Source of the DNA: Hemibagrus wyckioides
Taxonomy: Eukaryota > Chordata > Actinopteri > Siluriformes > Bagridae
DNA: 64,000 nucleotides
Assembly: GCF_019097595.1 (NCBI RefSeq)
Contig: NC_080710.1
Location: 10,718,780 to 10,782,779 of the forward strand
Direction of reading: 5' to 3'
The notes under the pieces were generated by a model, which ran no database searches, was not told where the DNA came from, and saw nothing but the letters and a program-made list of their open reading frames with translations. The position numbers and the translations under genes were made by a program. Positions 13,764-24,424 of this stretch are shown here, piece after piece (the first letter of the stretch is position 1; each line of letters begins with the position of its first letter).

Positions 13764-14180
13764 GGACTTGCTGCCAAAAAAAACTAATAGACCTTCTTTG
13801 CAAGGGCTTGTAGAAAGGAAATATGTTCTGAATTACTGAATTATTAACAAAATAGTAGGGTAGATAATCTTAAACATTTCTGGATCAACTCAGTCATGTA
13901 ATAATGAAGGTGAAGGCAAAGAGCTTCCAACTGTTTAATGATTTGCTAAAACCCATCATACAACAATACAGGAGCAATTTTCACTTTCAGCATTGGGAAA
14001 ACTTAATAGCAGTTTGACCCCAGTTATCACTAAACTGTTAGGAATGACTTTAAAAGGATTGATGATAGTAAAGATGGTGTATGCTGGAAAAGATAATAAA
14101 TGTCACTTCATCTTCTCTTCCAGACAGCGACATCTAATCCTGCAACACAAATCATTTATTCTGATGTGAGGAATTTGTAG
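1625..14180 (+). CDS. CEACAM1-like receptor with two ITIM-like motifs
   Basis: Ten coding exons can be joined: 1625-1673, 1838-2143, 3203-3481, 3608-3874, 4460-4741, 7432-7561, 9146-9183, 10378-10400, 13268-13375, 14124-14180 (about 512 residues). The protein is a cell-surface adhesion and inhibitory receptor by family. Order: signal peptide (1-17), N-type IgV domain without the usual cysteine pair (17-118), three C2 domains with Cys, Trp and the DTGPYEC or SGNYTC motif (119-394), one membrane helix (about 410-432), and a tail with LHYADV (Tyr462) and IIYSDV (Tyr506). Both fit the ITIM consensus and would be expected to recruit SHP phosphatases. Ig exons are all phase 1-1, as in CEACAM genes. 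Exon 6 could start at 7441 and exon 8 at 10381; both stay in frame. Closest in layout to CEACAM1; one-to-one orthology is not shown. Confidence 0.85.
2550..3010. other. Unidentified GC-richer intronic block
   Basis: Part of intron 2 of the first CEACAM-like gene. It is richer in GC and CpG than its surroundings and holds short open frames on both strands (2520-2825 +, 2671-2943 -) that resemble nothing I can name. It may be an old transposon fragment. Confidence 0.25.
4742..7431. other. Long intron 5 of the CEACAM1-like gene
   Basis: AT-rich intron of 2.7 kb between the third C2 domain and the membrane exon. I see no Ig exon remnant. A short CA run lies at about 6577-6594. Small open frames at 5283-5477 and 5508-5705 show no domain, no splice context and biased composition, so I do not call them. 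Confidence 0.5.
7802..8745 (-). mobile_element. L2-like LINE fragment, 3' part
   Basis: Non-LTR retrotransposon in intron 6 of the CEACAM1-like gene, inserted antisense to it. Its 3' end is at 7802-7840, with short ATTCAAG-type repeats before AAGCTTTATTGTCATTTCAA. It is 5'-truncated near 8745. The reverse-transcriptase C-terminus is recognisable on the minus strand ([20 protein letters not shown]) but shifted and stopped. It matches 62030-63340 closely along its whole length and lacks a block of about 28 bp found there. Confidence 0.8.
9335..10245. mobile_element. Head-to-head Tc1-like remnants (family B)
   Basis: Two halves of the same Tc1-like family lie in opposite orientation: 9335-9715 reads along + and 9775-10245 along -. 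The pair makes a large imperfect palindrome in intron 7 of the CEACAM1-like gene. The + half carries broken transposase words (GAGAGAGATCAGAGGAGAAT, ACTCAGATGAACACTCCTAC). The - half ends in the family's terminal block, CCTATTAAGGTGGACAGTGA. No open transposase remains. Other copies are at 35650-35955, 37225-37825 and 56995-57790. Confidence 0.65.
10712..11959 (-). mobile_element. Complete Tc1-like DNA transposon (family A)
   Basis: A 1248-bp element flanked by the TA target duplication at 10710-10711 and 11960-11961. Its terminal inverted repeats begin CACTATATTGCCAAAA and match over about 29 bp with a single mismatch near position 17. It carries an intact transposase gene on the minus strand and sits in intron 8 of the CEACAM1-like gene, antisense to it. 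Near-perfect ends and an open frame point to a recent insertion. A broken relative lies at 45955-46190. Confidence 0.95.
10794..11825 (-). CDS. Tc1-like transposase, DD34E
   Basis: Encodes a 343-residue cut-and-paste transposase, the usual size for Tc1 enzymes. The N-terminal third holds paired-like helix-turn-helix regions ([18 protein letters not shown], then [14 protein letters not shown], which includes the GRPR hook). The catalytic part shows [16 protein letters not shown] and NPIEHLW; exactly 34 residues separate the second Asp from the Glu. The open frame extends upstream to 11909, but Met at 11825 ([10 protein letters not shown]) gives the family length and is preferred. The frame has no stop or shift, so the enzyme could be functional. 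Its neighbours are only the element's own inverted repeats. Confidence 0.93.
   Translation of the reverse strand: MGRSQELSEFQRGTVIGCHLCNKSSREISSLLNIPQSTVSCIIRTWKCLGMTATQPRSGRPRKLTERGQRMLRRIVRRGRQLSAESIATDLQTSCGLQISSRTVRRELHGMGFHGRAAASKPYITKCNAKRRMQWCKARRHWTLEQWRHVLWSDESRFSIWQSDGRVWVWRLPGERYLSDCIVPSVKFGGGGIMVWGCFSGPGLGPLVPVKGTLNASAYQDILDNSMLPTLWEQFGAGPFLFQHDCAPVHKARSIKTWMTESGVDELDWPAQSPDLNPIEHLWDELEQRLRARPSRPTSVCDLTNALLEEWSKIPINTLLNLVDSLPRRVEAVIAAKGGPTSY
11962..13267. other. Remainder of intron 8 of the CEACAM1-like gene
   Basis: AT-rich intronic sequence with an (AAAT)n run at about 12362-12386. No exon, RNA gene or recognisable transposon was seen. Confidence 0.5.
13691..13763. repeat. (GATA)n microsatellite
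   Basis: About 18 uninterrupted GATA units in intron 9 of the CEACAM1-like gene. GATA arrays recur at 45869-45950, 46195-46250 and, as ATCT, at 63967-64000. Confidence 0.97.
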
Positions 14181-14776
14181 AGTGATGCGACCCCATTAAA
14201 TGTGGACCACACTGACCAAGCTGCCAATCACCTGCTAAAAAGAGAGAGCACAATTCAGGAATTGTTCAAGAGCCATTTGTGGATTTGATCAATCTGCCAC
14301 TGATGTGGAAGAGAAAATCATGAGTCCAAAATCTTGGAGTAACTGAATGTTTTTCTTTGCAGATTCTGCTTGATTAGAAATAGGTGTCACTGGCCATTTT
14401 AGTGCAATTCTCAGGGTTGAATTTCATTCCTTAGCTTACTTATATTAGATATAAATGTATTATAGATATATTGGATTGAAATCATTTGCATTCTATTAAC
14501 ATTTTCTGAAATTTAATTCTCCAGGCTGTAATAACTGAATTGTAATACATGAATTGAAAGGGCATGTGTGGCTCCAGACAACCTTTGATTAGAAATACTG
14601 TATATCTATTCCAAATGACCGGTATTATGGCAAAGGGCATGTCATAAAACATGTTTGCTATTGAGCTGTTTTCGATTCTCAGAGAGACAGAGCCTGACCT
14701 TTGGACCTGCATATCTCTGTTACTCAGGGAACCTAAATGAGGAAGTACTAAAAGTTAGAAATTAACTGGATGTTGA

Positions 14777-14782
14777 AATAAA
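14777..14782 (+). terminator. Candidate polyadenylation signal of the CEACAM1-like gene
   Basis: AATAAA about 600 bases after the stop at 14178-14180. It is the first canonical hexamer downstream on this strand, so a 3' UTR of about 0.6 kb is implied. Confidence 0.5.
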
Positions 14783-15105
14783 AGAAGTGCAACATAAAAC
14801 AATATAAAATCATTCATTCTATTCTCTGTACTGAAAGAACATGCAAATTCTTTTTGTTAATATTTTTTATTTCATCTAGGCCTATGTAATTTTATCCAAA
14901 TGTTTGTATATAATTGTTTTATTTAAACTTGAACAGTGCTTGGTGGGAATTCACACAAATCAGTTTGTATGAACGGCTACGATTCAGTTCACAGCTGTAC
15001 TTTGACCTCTTTTTTTGAAATCCACAGAAACTCATTATAATTTTCATTTAACTTATTATTTTTTTTTCTAAACTCATTACATTATGACAGATTTAAATTC
15101 AGTCC

Positions 15106-15410
15106 ATGATTTTAGTCAAAATCTGTCTCTGCACTAACCATAAAAGATTAAAAGTTAAAAAGATTCCATTTAAAATTATTTTTCTGACTTAGCGGATGTT
15201 AAAATAATTTGTATTTCCAAGGCAGACACTGTTATCCATAGCCATTTACAAGAGAGACAGGAATATGATGTATATATAGCTGAGCAGCTGAGGGTTAAGA
15301 AGGTCAAACAGTGACTTGGAAATTAGACACTGCAGATTTACAAAGCCTTAAAGGATTGTGTAAAGGATTGAATAAAATGTAGTGAAGTTTTAATCTTTGT
15401 GATACTTCAT
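15106..15410 (+). repeat. Direct repeat, left copy
   Basis: About 305 bp starting CATGATTTTAGTCAAAATCT and ending near GTGATACTTCATGA. It recurs in the same orientation at 17699-18014 with only scattered substitutions and one extra short ATTAAAAG-type unit. No coding potential was seen. Confidence 0.9.
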
Positions 15411-15850
15411 GATTTTTTTTTTTTCTAAACTCATACTCCCATATCTTATACTGAGTATAAGATACTCCCATATCTTATACTAAGTCTGACAGCTTTACAG
15501 TATATATATTTTTTTTATCTATTATGCTGCAACTCTCATTTAAATCATTTGTTAACTGTATCCACTGTTATGGTCAGAGCCTAATCACAAACCTCAACCT
15601 CCCATTTCTCCCTGAGAACATGGCTAACAAAAACCAATATTTTAAATGTTCAGAGCTAAGGGTTATGGGAAATGATTTTAACATCTTTACATCGTTACAA
15701 CATAAAGCAGTTACAAAAAACACCTTGTTTAAACATTTTATTAAACTGTTGCTTAAGTTTTGGATATGCAATTTCTTGTGCAAAAGGAAATGTGTCTACA
15801 TGCAGAACAACTCAGAACAGAACATTACATCATGACAGATTTAAATTCAC

Positions 15851-17698
15851 TCCACACTCAAAAAATGATACTTTAAGCTTACTCAAATTAATTATGGACA
15901 GTGGTTCCACACAACCTTATTAGTTTTTATTAACATTTAAGATTTTTGTTTAGTCTATGCCAATCTCTTGAGTTTTGACAACAAACCTGAATGATGAAAA
16001 ATTAACGTGAATTATTTGTGCTTAATCAAATAAGTATTATTACGTTCCTGTAACTTAAAATGGTTAAGTTGTTTGAACAAGTTTTCATCTTTTAAAAACA
16101 CTTCAGATATTTTTCACTAAACCAACATAAGAACATTTCATTCAAACAACTCATTTATATTATGGACAGTGGTTCCATCCAAATAGCTCAAGTTACATTA
16201 ACACAAGTTTTTTTTTATTTCAAGTTACATCACACACAAAAATGCTTTGCTCTGTAATTATTTGTTAAAGACTTGTCAGACACCAGCTCTTTTTAAAGCA
16301 CTGTTTATTGCACTTAAATGACAGATTCTAGATTAACTAAATATAATGATTACTGATAAAATTGGATACATTCTGCACCATTAAGGGAGCTTGTAACAAG
16401 CTTAAAGGTTTTTTTAAGAACAACTACAGTTAACAGTTGGACAGTTACAGTTAAACAATACTGTAACGTAACAAAACAAATGTTTACTGAAACAGAAAAA
16501 TAGATGCACTCTGTACCATGTAAGCTGTAAATACAGCTGGCCATGCAGATGACTTTAGACTTGAAGATGGCTCAGGAGATGTGTCCAAATGTGACTTTGA
16601 GATGTGTCCAAATGTGGCAAGGGTGAGGTAGTCTCAAGGACATTTGATGTCAGAAATACAGCCTTCAATGGAATTTTTGTCATGAATTTCAGATGTGGAC
16701 ATGAGATTCATGAATTCATTGTCACATTCAGGATCCATGAATTGCAATCTAAAATCTCCTTGTAGGTTACACTGTTTTTTCAATTTCCTTTGAGAGATCA
16801 CTAACAGAAGTTGGCATGCCATTCTGGAGGATCACCTTCTGATCACCTTCGTCTTGACTGGAGAAGTCATTTTGGTAAAACTGTGGAAAAAACAGGAATA
16901 CAACTATTTTGTGAAAATACAAGAGTATGGTAATGATAAATTAAAAACATGCAACAGTTTAAAGAAAAAGAAAGGAAATTGTGAAGTTCTTTTTAAACTT
17001 TATGCATGCACTTGTCTTTTCAAAGTCACCAACCATAGGACCAAAGGACCAACCATATAGTCAGCCAAAGGATAATCATCAGCTAAATCACCATGTTCTA
17101 CAAAGAACATCTCTCTTGTTGGTGAAGCAGTAAGCTCAAATGCCCTAAAGTGTTCCCTGTACCAACCACACAATTGTCTCATTATGAAGCACGATGTCTT
17201 TTGAACTATACAAATTTGGACAATTTCTCCAAGGGAGGCCACTTGTTTTATGTGCCAGGATCATACCATTTCTGAATTTGAAACCCTTGCTAGAGACACT
17301 CTTAGCAATATGGACTTCCAGTATATCTTGGTACTTACTTTTGATCATCAATACCAATCAATATCAATATGAATATCACAACAATATCACCCAAAAAACA
17401 GCGCAACATGCGACCTAACACAAAAGCCAAATATAGCGCACCTCGTTCGAACGCATGAATATTCAATTAAGTTTTAAACAAACATATATATACTTGACTA
17501 CTATATAAAACACTAAAATCACCCCAAAACAGAGCATCAAGTTCAATACCGACCAACGTGATGAAAAGGATAAATGAAACGCAGCTCCTTCAACCGCATG
17601 AAATCATCCACACAATACTCGACTGCAATATAAAAGCGCCACAACAGAGCAAAGAGTTTAAAACTAAAGCACAGTGCCACAAAACCCATTTTTGAGTG
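15851..17698 (-). mobile_element. Unclassified DNA-transposon-like insertion
   Basis: An island of about 1.85 kb whose ends read CACTCAAAAAATG (left) and CATTTTTGAGTG (right), short terminal inverted repeats. Broken minus-strand frames at 17000-17357 together spell a protein segment with EHFRAFELT and DYPLADYMVG. This resembles multicopy, transposon-associated proteins of fish that I cannot name precisely. A further minus-strand fragment lies at 16634-16822. The right end abuts the second direct repeat exactly. Confidence 0.5.
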
Positions 17699-18014
17699 CA
17701 TGATTTTAGTCAAAATCTGTCTCTACCCTAACCATAAAAGATTAAAAGATTAAAAGTTAAAAAGATTCCATTTAAAATTATTTTTCTGACTTAGCAGATG
17801 TTAAAATAATTTGTATTTCCAAGGCAGACACTGTTATCCATAGTCATTTACAAGAGAGACAGGAATATGATGTATATATAGCTGAGCAACTGAGGGTTAA
17901 GAAGGTCAAACAGTGACTTGGAAATTAGACACTGCAGATTTACAAAGCCTTAAAGGATTGTGTAAAGGATTGAATAAAATGCAGTGAAGGTTTAATCTTT
18001 GTGATACTTCATGA
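17699..18014 (+). repeat. Direct repeat, right copy
   Basis: Second copy of the 15106-15410 sequence in the same orientation. It begins at the base following the transposon-like right end. The high identity suggests a recent duplication. Confidence 0.9.
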
Positions 18015-18365
18015 ATTTAGTGAACAGAAGGAGTATATTCTTCCACTGCAGGTTTTTTAGAACGTGCTCCTGCAGTCATCACTATGTATTAATAATACCA
18101 AGTATTAATCTGTTATATCCAAATGTATATATTGTGTATTATTGTTGAAGCGTACTTCTGTTAAAAAATAAAAAAATAAATAAAATAAAATAAAAAAAAA
18201 TAAAAAAAAATAAAAAAAAAAACAAGCTCAGTGTCCTAATATATTACGTCAGAATATATTGCATAATCTGGGAATCTACTAACTTCCTGTGACAGTGTTT
18301 ACTTATTTTTCTGAAGATATATTTACTTGCTTTTTGAGACTCAGAGAAAGAAAGAAGAGCTAAAG

Positions 18366-20851
18366 ATGCAGCTGGATGTCTGTATAAATTTGTTACTGAC
18401 AATTACAGGTAAGCTTGCTCTGTCCTGTGCCTTTACATGGTTGCTCCTATATTACAATACATGTTGGTGGTGTTTTTCTTTTTTTTTGTGAATGTATTGA
18501 GACAGCCCAGGTCATTTAAATGAATGGTAACTTACTTCTATTTGTCTGTATTAAAGTTTTATTTCATAATTAAAACGAATAGTTTCATAGCATTATTATA
18601 TACTGTAGTGAAAATATCAAGTACCAGTACATAGTTTTATGCCTCAAAGTGACAGTAATGGTGTAATCTAAAACTGTTTGATCGCTTATTTGTAGAACTT
18701 CAATCAGTTTATATATAACCTTTTAAAAGCTGTCAAGTTGGTGTCTTTGCTCACAACTTGACAGCTTTTACCTAAGGACTTTTATAATGTTTTGCCAAGT
18801 AAGCAGTAACCATGCCTACATTTTAAACAATACATTTCATTAATGTATACAGTAACTTGTATTGTTGTTGGTGTTCTTGTAAGTATATCCAATTCAATCT
18901 TTAAGTCAGAAAAACTAAAATTGTAAAAGAAATCCATGTGTTTTATTTCAGGGCTTGTGCAGGTGGTTACTGCAGGTGAGTTGATCTGTTTGTGTCTTCC
19001 ATTCCTAAATACTTGTGTGTGTCTACCTTCTTATCCGTCTGTGGTTATCTTTCTGTTCTGTGAAATAAAATAGCAGCACTTTATGTTTTATAGAATAAAA
19101 CAATAAATAATAAACTATATAAACATTTAAATAAATCCACACATATTATCATATTTACCATATAAAGACATGTTTCAGAAATAATAGGTGGAGCTGAGTC
19201 CATAATATTCATTTAATAGGTTCTGAGTCTAAAAATATTTTTTTCATTTTCTTAGGTACCCCACATGGGGTAACGATCTCAGGTCCTACTGAGGTGGTAG
19301 CTGGAGTGAGTACCATCTATGAGTGTTCTGCATTCTGCAGTCGTACCTGTTATTATACCTGGAGTGTGAAAGAACAGTCATTTGCTGGAAGCAGACTTAC
19401 CCTGACTGAAAATGGTGTAGACAATTTCATTTCACTAACATGCACAGTGACAGACGAAGACCATAAGCACTTTGTCAGTGAGATCATATTGGTCACAGTG
19501 ATAAGTAAGTTCATCCTGCTGTCCAGATCAATCTAATTTCATGAGTTTTGATTCATTTCAGATAAATAACAGTTGACCAACATATTTCATACACAAGTGA
19601 CATCATTAATATAGTGATTGTCTTTTGAACTTTTACAGATCCCATTTCTGTGAAGCCATCGACTAATCAGTCAGTACTTAACCAGCAGCCTAAAGTGGGG
19701 CGGTCATTTCATTTAACATGTAATGGAGCCTCCCTACCAGTCACTATAACCTGGCTTAAAGATGGTGCACCTCTTACATTAGACTCCAAGATGAGCCTAT
19801 CCCCTGATAATGTGACTCTGTCTTTTAGCCTTCTGAAAGAGTCAGATAGTGGCCAATACCAGTGCAAGGTCCTTAATGGAAGTGCCAGTGTTATAAGCAA
19901 GGCCTACTGGATTAATCGTAAGTAAGCCTTATTTATCTTTTATGTCAAATATTTCCTTATTGTTCCCATAAATTCGAGAGAACCCTGTTTGTCCTGTCAT
20001 CTAAGATATCAGATAAATCACATAATCAGATGAACATACCTAACCTTTAGAGAATTATGGCTGAGAAGGTCAAAAAAATATGACCTAATGTTAATCCTGA
20101 TCTTCTCCTGCAGTTGGATATGTGATCATAAACCTGACTGGGCCAAACTATGCGGAAGTAGGCATACAAAGCGAGTACACCTGTGAGGCACGGTGCGGCA
20201 TGGATTGCACAGTGCAGTGGGCTTTGCATGCAGGCTTTCCAAGAGGAAGATTCATTGCTGAAGGACCAAGGATTCTCTGGACCCCTTCTGACATCGGACA
20301 AACGCAGGTCTTCACTTGCATCACTCTGAACCCGGGTGCAGGCAATATTGGGCAGGTGTCCAAAACTGTAACTGTTGTAGGTGAGTTTGTGTAACAGAAC
20401 GCTGGGGCCACCTGGTGGTTAAGAGCAGGTACATTATTCCACACTTTACACTACTGAAAAACCTTTGGCAGAGAAATCAGTAAGAAAATGATCATTAACA
20501 TTAATATGAAAAATAAATAAACAAGCAAGCAAATACACAAACAAACTGCTATCTAATGGGATGATAAAGAACATCTTAAAGCTGTACAATAAGAAAGTGT
20601 TGCATACATATTTAAACCCTTTTATCAAGCATGTTGCTCGATATGTGTTAGGTTCATTAAGATTTAGATGGATTTTTAAAATTTGTATAAAGAATTGGCA
20701 AGGTTTTAATTTTGTGATTAGTAAACAGTGTGATTTGCTCTTTGCAGAAGCACAGCCACGTCCCAAGCCCAGTAACGCTGTATTCGCCAAACCGAGTGTA
20801 GCTGTGGTGAGCAGTGCAACTCTGCTGATGCTGGTTTCTGCTTGTGTCTGA
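18366..20851 (+). CDS. CEACAM-like Ig protein, probably GPI-anchored, cysteine-rich
   Basis: Six coding exons join in frame: 18366-18408, 18952-18975, 19256-19504, 19639-19917, 20114-20380, 20748-20851 (321 residues). Order: signal peptide split over exon 1 and a 24-base exon 2, then three Ig domains (about 23-105, 106-198, 199-287). The last exon has a Pro-rich linker and a hydrophobic end (VSSATLLMLVSACV) with no cytoplasmic tail, as in GPI-anchored proteins. The first and third Ig domains share an extra-cysteine pattern, CxxxCxxxC, before the B/C-strand Trp. The middle one is an ordinary C2 domain (DSGQYQC). There is no N-type CEACAM domain. All internal exon joins are phase 1. Likely an extracellular adhesion or decoy molecule; partner unknown. 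Exact family placement is less sure than for its two neighbours. Confidence 0.78.
18724..18770. repeat. Perfect hairpin in intron 1
   Basis: Two perfect 17-base inverted arms (18724-18740 and 18754-18770, arm TAAAAGCTGTCAAGTTG) around a 13-base loop, within intron 1 of the second CEACAM-like gene. Confidence 0.9.
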
Positions 20852-21331
20852 GGGTCGTCACAGAAAAAGAAGAAGCTCTGCACACAGTTTCAATTCTCAA
20901 ATTCCTATTACTAGACTTCTTATATTGTTTTTATATATTGTATATTATACTGGTTTCCTCTGGGTAAAGTTAATTGATTTTAGTTAACCAAAGTCTTCAC
21001 ATCACATCTGATTTAGCTAACTTTGTACTGACCTATATTGTATATTTAAACATAAAATACTTATTTTGTGGTTAAGCCTAAATGTCTTTTTAGGTATGTT
21101 CATATTACTAAATGACTAAGTAGCCTATACATTCATAGAAACCTACCTTCAGTTAAATTCAGCTGAATAGTGCTTTAACAGTAGATACTGTTATGTTTGA
21201 GTTACAACCCTGATGAGCAACCAAGACATCACAATTTTAAGTCCTTGAGTCAACCTTGAGTTGTAAACTGTATACTATAAAGGCAAATGGTATTATGTCA
21301 GTTGAAAAGATTTTATAAGGAGTATATTGTG

Positions 21332-21337
21332 AATAAA
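21332..21337 (+). terminator. Candidate polyadenylation signal of the second CEACAM-like gene
   Basis: AATAAA about 480 bases after the stop codon at 20849-20851. Confidence 0.4.
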
Positions 21338-22887
21338 TTCCTAGGAAGAGAATAGGACCACCTTTAGTTGACGTTATACAGGTAACATTATCATTATCAT
21401 GACATTTATGTATAAATCTGCTTGCACCCTAACCATAATTTAGACCATTTACTTCATCATATATCTTTGAAATCAGTCAATGCTGATTGAAAAAAAAACC
21501 CTATCTATAGGCAGAAAAAGATAATAACAAAAATAACAGAAATTGACACATCTGATGGAACAAACTCAAACTCAATCCACACAGCTAAACATAGGGTAGA
21601 AATCCTAGGAATGAATATGACTGTTAGATGTCTGTTATGTTTTAAGCAAAAAAGGTATTTCGGTGTGTCCATAAATGACAAGTGAGCCAAGATGGAATAT
21701 GTTTTAATACAAAATGAATTACAAGTAAAGCAGAATCACATCCAAGCACAAAGGTGTTGTTTTTTTTTTAAGAGTGACGATACATTTCCTTCCAAAGGAC
21801 AAAAAACAAGTGAGAAATAATTGTAGAAAGAACAGAGAAGGCTACAATAAAATATACAAACATTACTACAACTACTACTACTACACAAACACGCACAGAC
21901 ACACACGCACAGACACACATGCACAGACACACACACACACACACAGACACTCGCACAAAGAAACAGTAAAATCATGCAAAATGACAAGTAAAAACCACAC
22001 CCTTTAAACAATGGGGCCATCAAACACGTCAGCAGATAACACAGGAAAAGAGAACACACCCAGATGGAAAAACTCATATACACACCTGACACAGTGAGAG
22101 GTTTCAGTAACAGGTTTCGATGTTCAAGTGCACTTGGAAGAACTGGGTCTTTCAATACTGAACCTTCATAATGATCATAAATAATAAAATTGTAAAAAAC
22201 ATTTAAAAAAAAATCTATATAAAGTTGAACTTATGATAGCCTTAACAGTAACAATCTAAATGCAAATAAAAAATATATAATAATATATAATAATAATAAA
22301 TATAAAAAATCTATATATTTGTATATAGTTAATAAATAAAATAAAGGTAAACAGATCACATTATACAGATGTTTTTTTTCTGTTCTTTTCACCGAACAGG
22401 CTGCAACAATGTTTGCTCTGTATTGCCTGATAGGATTGTCTTCCTCTGGGGTGCTCTTTATTCACAGAAGTCCTTTGATTCTCAGTCAGTGATATGCAGT
22501 TGTAACCCTGCTCACCAAATGCAGGCTTGTCTCCTGTTAAATGTGTGCTGCTTAGGAACAAATGCACGAATGTGTAATGTTAAATACTGGTTAATAATTG
22601 GCAGCTTTACTGCACTGTGGCTCCATTTCAGTTGACGTCAGTTCAGCAACAACTCACCGCAGTACTGTGTTCTTGCAACAGAGTTTCTAATAAAATAAAA
22701 TATATATGATTTTGTTACATAGGAATGCATTACATATAAAATAGACCATATGTACAAAGGGAACTGTAAACATGGTAGAGTTTCCCCTTAAGAAAACATA
22801 TTCAACAATTTCCCCATTTCTAGAGCAAACTGTTTAGAGCACAAAGGTTTACTACATCATTTATTACATCAATAAAGGCAAGATGTC
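21338..22887. other. Spacer downstream of the second CEACAM-like gene
   Basis: AT-rich spacer with a CA-rich patch (about 21890-21945) and TA/AAT-rich runs at 22265-22330. At 21949-22016 it contains a 68-bp block that recurs inverted at 34749-34816. No exon was seen. Confidence 0.5.
21949..22016 (-). repeat. Inverted-copy block shared with 34749-34816
   Basis: The 68 bases are the reverse complement of 34749-34816 with about two differences, and each is flanked by CA/GT microsatellite sequence on the same side. The core includes CACACCCTTTAAACAATGGG. Confidence 0.85.
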
Positions 22888-23700
22888 TGGTAACAAATTC
22901 AAATTCAGATTCAGATTCAGATTCAAATTCAAATTCAAATTCAAATTCAAATTTTATTTGTCACATACAAAATCATACACAGTACAATATGTAGTGAAAT
23001 GCTTATTACGACTGTCCTACATTTGAAGAAGAGTATAAAGTACAAAGTAAAGTCTGTGGACAAGAAAAGGATAGGGATATAGGTAATGAAAATATAAATG
23101 GAAAAATAGGAAGAATAAAAAGTAAAAATCTTAGTAGAAATTAAGACATGATAAATTATGAAAAACACCAATAGTTACATAAAACCGATTGTGTATCGGA
23201 TATACATATACAAATATATGTGTATATAAAAATGTGTATATAATATAAATATAAACATAAACATAATAGAAACATAATAATAATATAATAATAATATAAT
23301 ACAATATATTATACACAATTACTATATATTATATATTATATATAATACAATAATAAAATAGTATAATAGTATAATAATATAATATCTATAACTGTAATAT
23401 GATAATAATAATATGATATGTAATATAATGTTATATTATATGTATATATATATAAACCTCTGCAATATATAGTATATACATGTATGTAGATAGAAAAAGT
23501 CAAATATAAATACAAACGTAACAACAATAAATAATACAGTATGTAAAGTGTCGGTGCAGTGTGCACACAAAGATGTCCAGTGAGTGTGGTTATTGTGTGT
23601 GCAGAGTAGTACAGAGTATACAAGTAGTGCAACAGTGTAAGTATTGTAACAGCAAGGTCAGTGAACTGAAGATTTTGAAGAGTTTGATATGCACTAAACA
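22888..23700 (-). mobile_element. Non-LTR retrotransposon 3' tail
   Basis: Starts with tandem ATTCAA/ATTCAG repeats followed by TTTTATTTGTCACATACA and a GTAGTGAAATGCTTATTACG block, typical of fish L2-type LINE 3' ends read from the minus strand. It continues through a very AT-rich stretch to a block rich in GTGCAACAGTG-type words near 23600. No reverse-transcriptase frame is left. Confidence 0.6.
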
Positions 23701-23879
23701 TCTGAGTGTTGTAATTGACATCATGTGCCTGGAAAATGATTGCAATTACTAGGATTAAATTATTTATTTTTCTCATCTTGTAAAATTAAATCAACTGTAA
23801 ATAAATAATTGATATATTAATGGCGCACTGTGGGATTGGAGCTTGTTTGAATCTCAAAAGTCTAAACTGCATCTCTCGT

Positions 23880-24195
23880 TAACAAAATAGGCAAGCGTAA
23901 GGATTTGAGCGAGTTTGAGAAGAGCCAAATTCTTATGGCTAGACGACTGGATCAAAGGATCTCCAAAACTGCAACTCTTGTGGTGTGTTTTGCAAGGGTC
24001 AGTATCTATCAAAAGTGGACCAAGGAAGGTACAGTGGTGACCGACAAGAGGGTCATGGGCGGCCAAGACATGGGAAGCGAAGGCTGGCCCGTGTGATCCG
24101 ATCCAACAGACGAGCTACTGTTGCTCACATTGCTGAAGAAGTTAATACTGGTTCTGATAGAAAGGTGTCAGAGTACACAGTGCATTACTGACACC
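23880..24195 (+). mobile_element. Tc1-like transposase N-terminal remnant (family C)
   Basis: Broken frames spell [42 protein letters not shown] and RATVAHIAEEVN, the DNA-binding half of a Tc1-like transposase. A shift splits it near 23980. It stops after about 310 bases, before any catalytic residue. Confidence 0.75.
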
Positions 24196-24424
24196 TAATG
24201 CATCAGGTCCCTACTTTTCACCAATGTCACCTCCACCGCCTTGTCCAGTGATTAACTAATGATAAATGCCACATTTATGTTCACGTTTGCATCGTGTGTT
24301 GCCTCAGAAACAGCCAATCACCGAGCTCCAAATTCTGTCTCTATGGATAATAATTAAAACGTAGTATTTTAAAGCGATTTAACTTAAAGTTTTGCACACA
24401 TTGTGTTACTATAAAGTGCAAGTA

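Noticed and set aside
13268..14180. An ITAM formed by the two tail tyrosines of the first CEACAM-like gene
   Set aside because: The tyrosines are 44 residues apart, far more than an ITAM allows. Two separate ITIM-like motifs fit.
15106..18014. LTR retrotransposon explanation for the 300-bp direct repeats
   Set aside because: The repeats lack TG...CA ends, there is no primer-binding site or polypurine tract that I can see, and the inner part has its own inverted ends and no gag or pol words.
21736..22155. Cys/Val-rich minus-strand open frame
   Set aside because: It arises from a CA/GT-rich simple repeat and has no splice or domain support.
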